Of a stretch of DNA of 64,000 bases, positions 58,743-64,000 are shown one piece after another (the stretch's first letter is position 1; every line of letters begins with the position of its first letter). The stretch is from Fen-549 sp964636655. GTDB taxonomy: Bacteria > Actinomycetota > Thermoleophilia > Gaiellales > Gaiellaceae. The notes under the pieces were generated by a model. That model had not been told where the DNA came from and did not search any database. It was given only the letters and a program-made list of their open reading frames with translations. The translations under genes were made by a program, and so were the position numbers. The DNA is taken from contig CAZWTK010000009.1 of NCBI GenBank assembly GCA_964636655.1, positions 3,366 through 67,365 on the forward strand, read 5' to 3'.

Positions 58743-59591
58743 ATGTTCGCGATTCTCGGTGGGCTCGCTGCGGCGGCGTTCTGGACGGTCACGACGCTTT
58801 GCTCGTCGCGCTCGAGCCGGATGATCGGGGCGGTCTCGGTGCTGGCCTGGGTGATGATCGTCGGCCTCGTCGTCACCGCTCCCGCGGCCGCGATCGAGGG
58901 CGTTCCTCCTAACCTCCACGGCTCGGTTCTGGCCTGGCTCGTGCTCTCGGGAGTGTGCAACGTCGGCGGACTTCTGTTCGCCTACGAGTCGCTTCGCCTC
59001 GGCAAGGTGGGCATCGCCTCGCCGATCATCTCGACCGAAGGTGCGGTGGCCGCGCTGATCGCGGTCGTCGCCGGCGAGGCCCTGGGCCTGCCCCGGGGCG
59101 CGGCTCTGACGGTGATCGCGATCGGCATCGTCGCCGTCGCCAGCGGCACGGACGGCAAGGAGGCGCGCGCCCTCCACGAACTGCGATCGATTTTGCTCGC
59201 GGGCGCCGCGGCTCTCTCCTTCGGCATGACTCTCTATGCGACCGGGCGCGTGAGCGCCAGGGTGCCGCTCGTCTGGGCGGTGCTCCCGCCCCGGGCCGTC
59301 GGCGTGGCGGCGGTGGCGATCCCGCTCTTCGTCAGCGGCCGCATCCGCCTGACCCGCCGCGCTGTGCCGTACGTGGTCGCCGGCGGCCTGGCCGAGGTGG
59401 GCGGCTTCTTCGCCTACGCCTTCGGTGCCCGGCACGGCATCGCCGTCACCGCGGTGCTCGGGTCGCAGTTCGCGGTGCTCGCGGCGATCGTCGCCTACTT
59501 CCTCTTCGGCGAGAAGCTGGGGCGGCTGCGGATCGCGGGCGTGGCGCTGACGGCGATCGGCGTCGCGGCGCTGAGCGCGCTACAGGCCTGA
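58743..59591 (+). CDS. EamA/DMT-family transporter
   Basis: A 282-aa membrane protein with ten hydrophobic helices in two EamA halves. First half: LGGLAAAAFWTVTTLCSSRS, VCNVGGLLFAYESLRLGKVGIASPIISTEGAVAAL; second half: AAALSFGMTLYATGRV, GGLAEVGGFFAYAFGARHGI and FGEKLGRLRIAGVALTAIGV. Members export amino acids or small metabolites. It follows csoR on the same strand after 54 bp, but no copper link is known for the family; the substrate is unknown. Confidence 0.88.
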   Translation: MFAILGGLAAAAFWTVTTLCSSRSSRMIGAVSVLAWVMIVGLVVTAPAAAIEGVPPNLHGSVLAWLVLSGVCNVGGLLFAYESLRLGKVGIASPIISTEGAVAALIAVVAGEALGLPRGAALTVIAIGIVAVASGTDGKEARALHELRSILLAGAAALSFGMTLYATGRVSARVPLVWAVLPPRAVGVAAVAIPLFVSGRIRLTRRAVPYVVAGGLAEVGGFFAYAFGARHGIAVTAVLGSQFAVLAAIVAYFLFGEKLGRLRIAGVALTAIGVAALSALQA

Positions 59592-59624
59592 TCGCGGGTC
59601 ACTCGGAAAGGCTGGGGCCCCGGC

Positions 59625-59933
59625 TCAGATTCTCGGCGCGCTCTGCACGGCGTCGAGGTGCGCCGGGATTCGGTAGGCGCTTCCGCTCATCATCCCCGGC
59701 CCGTGGTCGTCGCTACTGCCCCGGTTCCCCTGGGTTGATCCCGGCTCGCCGTCGCCGTCGTGGCCGTTCATCATTCCTGGCCCGTGGTCGTCACGGTCGC
59801 CGTTCGTCATCCCCGGCCCGTGATCGTGACCCGAGCCCGACCAGGTGACGACGGCGACCACTCCCACAGCCGTCAGCGCGAGCACAGCCGCGATTAACAC
59901 TCCTATCCAGAGACGTTTCCCCCTCGCATCCAT
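59625..59933 (-). CDS. Anchored His/Met-rich protein with three DHGPGM repeats
   Basis: A 102-aa protein with an N-terminal membrane anchor (residues about 8-30, LWIGVLIAAVLALTAVGVVAVV). Its outside part is low-complexity and metal-ligand rich: HDHGPGMTNG, DDHGPGMMNGHDGDG and DDHGPGMMSG, three near-identical blocks. His and Met together suggest copper binding. ATG 59933 is preceded by a GGGGGAGGA Shine-Dalgarno sequence and, 44 bp further up, by a CsoR-type operator (59977-59993). It is probably a copper-induced extracytoplasmic copper-binding protein. I do not know a named family for it. Confidence 0.78.
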   Translation of the reverse strand: MDARGKRLWIGVLIAAVLALTAVGVVAVVTWSGSGHDHGPGMTNGDRDDHGPGMMNGHDGDGEPGSTQGNRGSSDDHGPGMMSGSAYRIPAHLDAVQSAPRI

Positions 59934-59973
59934 CTTCCGTCCTCCCCCTCGCCAACGAGCTTCGCTTCCCGCA

Positions 59974-59993
59974 ATAATACCCTAGTGGGGTAT
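59974..59993 (-). promoter_or_regulatory. Second CsoR operator, with overlapping -10 box
   Basis: ATACCCTAGTGGGGTAT (59977-59993) has the same 17-bp layout as the copZ site (ATACCC, 5-bp centre, GGGTAT). On the minus strand the -10 like TATTAT (59974-59979) overlaps its end, exactly as at copZ. It controls the DHGPGM-repeat gene. Confidence 0.8.
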
Positions 59994-60013
59994 AGATAGG
60001 AGGAGCAAGCGGC

Positions 60014-60808
60014 TCAGCTCACGACCTTGAGCCAGCCGCCGTCCACGTAATACGAGCTGCCGACGCAGTAGCTCGAGCGAGCCGAGCAGAGGAAGACGAA
60101 GAACTCGGCCATCTCCTCGGACGTCGCGAAACGCCCGATCGGCGCGTTCTCCCGGGCGATCGCGTCGAGGTAGTCCTGGGCGGTCTTGCCCGTGCCCTCG
60201 GTCTCGAGCCCGGCCGTCTTGTACCAGTCGGGCGTCAGCACCAGCCCCGGATTGATGCAGTTGACGCGAATGTTCTCACCGATCAGCTCGTTGGCCATGC
60301 ACTTGGAGAGCATCATCAGCGCGGCCTTGGTCGTGTTGTAGATCGGCTCATAGCCGAGCGGCTGCTTGGCACAGATCGAGGCGTTGTGGAGGATGACACC
60401 GCCGCCTCGCCGCTTCATCGAGGGAACCAGCACGCGGGCGAGCCGCACGGCGGCCATGACGAACAAGTCCCAGTAGTACTGCCACTCGTCGTCGGGCGCT
60501 TCCATGATCGTCTCGTGGCTGCCGACGCCGGCGTTCGAGACCAGGATGTCGACGCCGGCGAACAGCTGCTCGGCGTGCTCGGCCAGGCGCTCGACGTCGG
60601 CAGGATCGGTCACGTCCGCTTTCATGCCGGCGGCCTTGACGCCGAAGCGCTGCCCGATCTCCGCGGCGACGGCTCCGATCCGCTCCTCGTCGCGGGCGCA
60701 GAGGAGCAGATGCGCGCCCTCCCGGGCCAGCCCCTCGGCGACCGCCAGGCCGATGCCCTGAGTGGCGCCGGTGACCACGGCGACCTTGTCTTTCAGCTCC
60801 AGATCCAT
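60014..60808 (-). CDS. SDR-family oxidoreductase
   Basis: A 264-aa short-chain dehydrogenase. TGATQGIGLAVAEGLA cofactor loop, VSNAGVGSHETI, catalytic NASICAKQPLGYEPIYNTTK (Ser, Tyr, Lys) and a C-terminal SSYYVDGGWLKVVS. It lies 17 bp downstream of the zinc alcohol dehydrogenase on the same strand, so the two may oxidise successive polyol or sugar intermediates. Substrate unknown. Confidence 0.9.
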   Translation of the reverse strand: MDLELKDKVAVVTGATQGIGLAVAEGLAREGAHLLLCARDEERIGAVAAEIGQRFGVKAAGMKADVTDPADVERLAEHAEQLFAGVDILVSNAGVGSHETIMEAPDDEWQYYWDLFVMAAVRLARVLVPSMKRRGGGVILHNASICAKQPLGYEPIYNTTKAALMMLSKCMANELIGENIRVNCINPGLVLTPDWYKTAGLETEGTGKTAQDYLDAIARENAPIGRFATSEEMAEFFVFLCSARSSYCVGSSYYVDGGWLKVVS

Positions 60809-60825
60809 CTTTCGGCCTCCTCGAT

Positions 60826-61902
60826 CTACCGGGGAACGAGCATCGTCTTCAGGTTGCCGCCGCGCGCCGCCTCCATCGCGGCGGGGAACTGTTCGAGCGG
60901 GTAGCGCTCGCTGATCAGGCTGTTCACGTCGATCTCGCCGGAAGCGACGGCTTCGATCGCGCGCGGGTAGCAGTAGGGGCCGAGGTGGCTGCCGCGGATG
61001 TCCAGCTCCTTCTCGTCGCCGACGATCGACCAGTTGAGCGTGACCGGCTCGGGGATGACGCTGAAGGCCACCACGGTGCCGAGGCAGCGCATCATCTCGA
61101 GCGCGGCCGGAGGCGCGAGCTCGTTTCCGCTCATCTCGATGTAGACGTCGCAGCCGTCACCGCCGGTCAGCTCCCTGACGCGCTTGATCGCGTCTTCTTC
61201 GAGCACGTTGACGGCAATGTCGGCGCCCAGATCGAGCGCCAACTCGAGCCTGCCCGGCTGTGTATCGAGCGCGATCAGTCGCCCGGGATTGAAGCTACGC
61301 GCCACCTGCAGGGCGCAGAGCCCGATGTTGCCGACGCCGCCGATCACCACCGAGTCGCCCGGCCGGATGCCGGCGCGGTCGACCGCGTGCATGGCGCAGG
61401 CAAGCGGCTCGATATAGGCGCCCTGCTCGAGCGACAGGCGCGGGTCGAGCCTGTGCACGCGCGCCTTGGCCGGAAAGATCATGTACTCGGCCCAGGAGCC
61501 CTCGCCGCGGCCGCGCTTGAAGCCGAGGATGTTGGCCGGCTGGCACATCCAGTATTTACCGGCGCGGCAGTATCGGCACTCGCCGCAGGGGATGATCTGC
61601 TCGGCGGTGACCGGATCGCCGAGCGCGACGTTGTGCCTCTCCCCCGCGCCCTCACCCAGCTCGGCGACCGTTCCGGCGAACTCGTGGCCGGGAATGACCG
61701 GCGCCTCGCAGAAGCCGCCCGAGCCGTCGACGCCCCAGAGGCTGACCGCGCCGGTGAAGCAGTTGACGTCGGAGTGGCAGATGCCCGCGGCGCCGACCTG
61801 AACCAGGATCTCGCCCGGCCCCGCACGGGGACGATCGAGCTGCTGCACGCGGTAGTCGTAGGGCGCGTGGCAGACGACGGCAAGCATCTTCTCTTTGCTC
61901 AC
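60826..61902 (-). CDS. Zinc-dependent alcohol dehydrogenase (sorbitol/threonine DH type)
   Basis: A 358-aa medium-chain dehydrogenase starting at GTG 61902. Catalytic zinc residues: GICHSDVN (Cys), GHEFAG (His-Glu). Structural zinc Cys cluster: PCGECRYCRAGKYWMC. NAD-binding: VVIGGVGNIGLCALQVA followed by ALDTQPGRLEL, whose Asp favours NAD(H). It pairs with the SDR gene downstream (17-bp gap) and is divergent from the ferritin-like gene. The polyol, threonine or other alcohol substrate cannot be fixed. Confidence 0.92.
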   Translation of the reverse strand: MSKEKMLAVVCHAPYDYRVQQLDRPRAGPGEILVQVGAAGICHSDVNCFTGAVSLWGVDGSGGFCEAPVIPGHEFAGTVAELGEGAGERHNVALGDPVTAEQIIPCGECRYCRAGKYWMCQPANILGFKRGRGEGSWAEYMIFPAKARVHRLDPRLSLEQGAYIEPLACAMHAVDRAGIRPGDSVVIGGVGNIGLCALQVARSFNPGRLIALDTQPGRLELALDLGADIAVNVLEEDAIKRVRELTGGDGCDVYIEMSGNELAPPAALEMMRCLGTVVAFSVIPEPVTLNWSIVGDEKELDIRGSHLGPYCYPRAIEAVASGEIDVNSLISERYPLEQFPAAMEAARGGNLKTMLVPR

Positions 61903-61990
61903 GGTCGCGAGTATATGACCTCATCGACGAACGCCTCGAACGCCCGGGGCCGGATAGAGTTTTCGCAAGCGCGAACGAGAGGAGATCGAG

Positions 61991-62416
61991 ATGCAGGCGG
62001 TGACGAAGGAGCAGTTGGTTGAGCTTCTCAACAAGGATCTGGCGCTGGAGTACAGCGCCTGCGTCCAGTACGTCCAACATCAGGGGGTCTTGAAGGGGGC
62101 GATGTACCAGTCGATCCAGAAGGAGCTGGCGATCCACGCCCAGGAGGAGCTGGCCCACGCGGTCATCCTGGCCGACCAGATCGACTATCTCGGCGGCGTT
62201 CCGAGCGTGGACGTCCCCGAGCCGAAGATCTCACCCGACAACGAGGAGATGCTGAGGCAAGACCTCGCAGGCGAGAACGACGCCATCGCCCGGTACATCG
62301 AGCGGATCAAGCAGGCCGAGGCGCTCGACCTCTACCACCTCGCCGGCCAGCTGAGGAACATACTCTCGGTCGAGCAGGAGCACGCGATGGACCTCGAGCA
62401 GGCGCTGGGAGTCTGA
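61991..62416 (+). CDS. Ferritin-like/bacterioferritin-type diiron protein
   Basis: A 141-aa four-helix protein: MQAVTKEQLVELLNKDLALEYSACVQYVQH gives helix 1 with an Asp/Glu ligand, ELAIHAQEELAHAVILADQI helix 2 with ExxH, DLAGENDAIARYIERI helix 3 and ILSVEQEHAMDLEQAL helix 4 with ExxH. This is the two-times-ExxH pattern of a ferritin-like diiron centre. Shorter than bacterioferritin and lacking an obvious haem Met. It could store iron or detoxify peroxide. The epimerase gene follows after 7 bp. AGGAGATCGAG precedes the start. Confidence 0.87.
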   Translation: MQAVTKEQLVELLNKDLALEYSACVQYVQHQGVLKGAMYQSIQKELAIHAQEELAHAVILADQIDYLGGVPSVDVPEPKISPDNEEMLRQDLAGENDAIARYIERIKQAEALDLYHLAGQLRNILSVEQEHAMDLEQALGV

Positions 62417-62423
62417 CGCCGAG

Positions 62424-63428
62424 GTGCGCGTCCTCTTCATCGGCGGTACGGGCAACATCTCGATCGCGGCGACGCGCCTGCTGGCCGAGCAGGGAGCCGA
62501 GCTGACGCTGCTAACCCGTGGGCAGAGGGACGTGGCGCTGCCCGAGGGGGTGCGGCAGATACGAGCCGATATCCGCGACCGCTCGGCCGCCGCCGAGGCG
62601 CTACGGGGCGAGGAGTTCGACGTCGTAGTGGACTGGGTCGCGTTCGTGCCAGAGCACGTCGAGACCGACATCGTGCTGTTCGCCGACAAGATCTCGCACT
62701 ACGTCTTCATCAGCTCGGCGACCGTGTACGAGCGGCCCTCGCCCTTCTTCCCCACCGTCGAGGAGGCGCCGCTCGGGAACGTGCACTGGCAATACGCTCG
62801 CGACAAGATCGCCTGCGAGGAGCGCCTCCGGCGCGAGCACGCCCACGTCGACTTCCCGGCCACGGTCGTGCGCCCGTCCTACACCTACGGCGGAACCTGG
62901 CTGCCGACCGCGATGGAGGGCCAGGGCTACACCGTCATCGAGCGGATCCGGCGCGGCAAGAAGATCATCGTACCCGGCGACGGCGAGTCGCTCTGGACGA
63001 TGACCCACAACACGGATTTCGCCCGTGCGCTGGTTGGCCTGCTCGGCAACCCCGAGGCCGCCGGCGAGAGCTTCCACATCACCTCCGACGAGGTGCTGAG
63101 CTGGAATCAGATCATCGAGACGATCGCGGCGGCGGCGGATCTCGAGGCCGAGATCGCGCACATCCCGAGCGACTTCATCGCCGCCGTCGATCCCGAGGAG
63201 GGACCCGGCCTGCTCGGCGACAAATCGCACTCGCTGGTGTTCGACAACTCGAAGATCAAGCGCTTCGTGCCCGGCTGGGAGGCGGTCGTCCCGTTCGCCG
63301 AGGGTGTGGCGCGCTCGATGGAGTGGTTCGAGGGGGATCCGGCGCGGAAGGTCGCCGACGAGGAGCTGAGCGCGCGGCTCGATCGGATCATCGAGGCGTA
63401 TGAAGCCGGCTGGCCCGGCGCCGAGTGA
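62424..63428 (+). CDS. NAD-dependent epimerase/dehydratase (extended SDR)
   Basis: A 334-aa protein with an N-terminal Rossmann GGTGNISIAATRLLAEQG and VVDWVAFVPEHV. The usual YxxxK appears as WQYARDKIACEE, and RPSYTYGGTWLP follows. It resembles atypical or mRNA-binding-type extended SDRs (CSP41/isoflavone-reductase-like) that may act on nucleotide sugars. GTG start at 62424, 7 bp after the ferritin-like gene. Substrate unknown. Confidence 0.85.
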   Translation: MRVLFIGGTGNISIAATRLLAEQGAELTLLTRGQRDVALPEGVRQIRADIRDRSAAAEALRGEEFDVVVDWVAFVPEHVETDIVLFADKISHYVFISSATVYERPSPFFPTVEEAPLGNVHWQYARDKIACEERLRREHAHVDFPATVVRPSYTYGGTWLPTAMEGQGYTVIERIRRGKKIIVPGDGESLWTMTHNTDFARALVGLLGNPEAAGESFHITSDEVLSWNQIIETIAAAADLEAEIAHIPSDFIAAVDPEEGPGLLGDKSHSLVFDNSKIKRFVPGWEAVVPFAEGVARSMEWFEGDPARKVADEELSARLDRIIEAYEAGWPGAE

Positions 63429-63453
63429 TCGAGCGGAGCTCGGGCTGTCGCAG

Positions 63454-64000
63454 CTAGCCCGGCCGCGGCTCGAACGGCTCAGCCGTGTACTCGACTCCCG
63501 ATTCGAGGCCCTTCGGGTGGGCGCTCGTGTTGCTGAAACAGATCCGGATGGTCGGGGTCGTGATGTTCCAGTCGTTCCGGAGCAGGTCGAAGTGGAGGTG
63601 TGGAGACGAGCTCCAGCCGCTGTTTCCGCTTCGCGCTATCAGCTGACCCTGCTCGACGTGCTGCCCCGTCCGTACGAGAGCGCCGTTCCGGGTCAGGTGG
63701 ACGTAGCGCGCGTAAGTTCTGTCGGCATGGCGGACAGCGACGACGTTCTCAGTGCCCAGCGCGGAGGGCTCGTTCGGCGAGTCCTCCTTGACCCAGACCA
63801 CTACGCCCGCACGAGCTGCCGTCACGGGCGAGCCGGTCGGCATCGGGAAGTCGACGGCGTAGGTGAACGGCCGCGAATGCCGGGCGGAGCTCTGTGCTCC
63901 CGGATGGCACTGTTCGCAGAGGAAGGTCTTCCCGACCGGGAACGGCAGCACGTACTCGGCCGTCTCCAGAGAGCAGCGCTCCGCCGCCGTGGTCGTGGCA
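63454..64000 (-). CDS. M23-family peptidase, N-terminus beyond the window
   Basis: The C-terminal part (182 codons visible) of a LytM/M23 zinc peptidase: TYAVDFPMPTGSPVTAARAG with the first metal ligand region, RYVHLTRNGALVRTGQHV, then SSPHLHFDLLRN with the HxH. The frame stays open to the right edge, so the true start is probably outside; a GTG at 63951 is inside but would remove a likely upstream part (CSLETAEYV). Cys residues (FLCEQCHPG) are present. It ends RPG* 25 bp from the convergent epimerase gene. Confidence 0.85.
   Translation of the reverse strand, partial: ATTTAAERCSLETAEYVLPFPVGKTFLCEQCHPGAQSSARHSRPFTYAVDFPMPTGSPVTAARAGVVVWVKEDSPNEPSALGTENVVAVRHADRTYARYVHLTRNGALVRTGQHVEQGQLIARSGNSGWSSSPHLHFDLLRNDWNITTPTIRICFSNTSAHPKGLESGVEYTAEPFEPRPG

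Overview
The window is 64 kb of GC-rich chromosome (by eye about two thirds G+C) with dense coding, short gaps, many 4-bp ATGA/GTGA overlaps and frequent GTG or TTG starts. The best guess is an actinobacterium, probably class Thermoleophilia (Gaiellales/Solirubrobacterales type). The clues are the order relA - recJ - ruvB/A/C - yebC - pdxT - pdxS, a CsoR-type copper operon, a secreted protein opening with the PSPAMIVACVALFLATTGTSVAV-like leader I associate with that class, and a cyclic-2,3-diphosphoglycerate (cDPG) gene pair. This rests on reading, not on a tree or a database search.

Layout. 1-3.1 kb (minus): the start of an unknown gene, then 2-phosphoglycerate kinase, cDPG synthetase and a metallophosphoesterase, all overlapping by 4 bp. 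3.2-8.9 kb: a nuclease-like protein with hypoxanthine phosphoribosyltransferase, an M23 peptidase, phosphomannomutase, a LysE exporter and a YbhN-type membrane protein. 8.9-17.4 kb: relA, a fluoride riboswitch with crcB and a DUF190 gene, a GNAT acetyltransferase, recJ, an unknown gene and ruvB/ruvA/ruvC. 17.5-23.9 kb: an extracytoplasmic cassette (repeat protein, 1382-aa multicopper oxidase, collagen-like protein) sitting where yebC and ruvC are normally neighbours. 24.2-27.5 kb: yebC, pdxT, an SDR gene on the opposite strand, pdxS.

28.2-30.8 kb: a tRNA(CAT) gene followed by a small island with a hipBA module under three evenly spaced operators, ending in a degenerate copy of the tRNA 3' end. 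30.9-43.3 kb: single housekeeping and accessory genes: a methyltransferase/MarR pair, a convergent ABC ATPase/permease pair, an Rpf-like muralytic enzyme, a menaquinone methyltransferase with a UbiA-like membrane protein, an adenosine-specific kinase family protein, a GDSL hydrolase, a rhodanese lipoprotein and an M15 peptidase. Two structured RNA-like elements lie at 36.0-36.3 kb.

43.4-51.4 kb: carbohydrate use: a clan GH-A glycosidase, a four-PAS histidine kinase, and manD - SDR - uxaC, which together make glucuronate -> fructuronate -> mannonate -> KDG. 51.4-55.4 kb: pirin, dxs, ZIP transporter. 56.0-60.0 kb: copZ-copA-csoR with a CsoR box at its promoter, and a second identical-format box in front of a His/Met-rich anchored protein, forming a small local copper regulon. 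60.0-64.0 kb: SDR, zinc alcohol dehydrogenase, ferritin-like protein, epimerase and an M23 peptidase running off the end.
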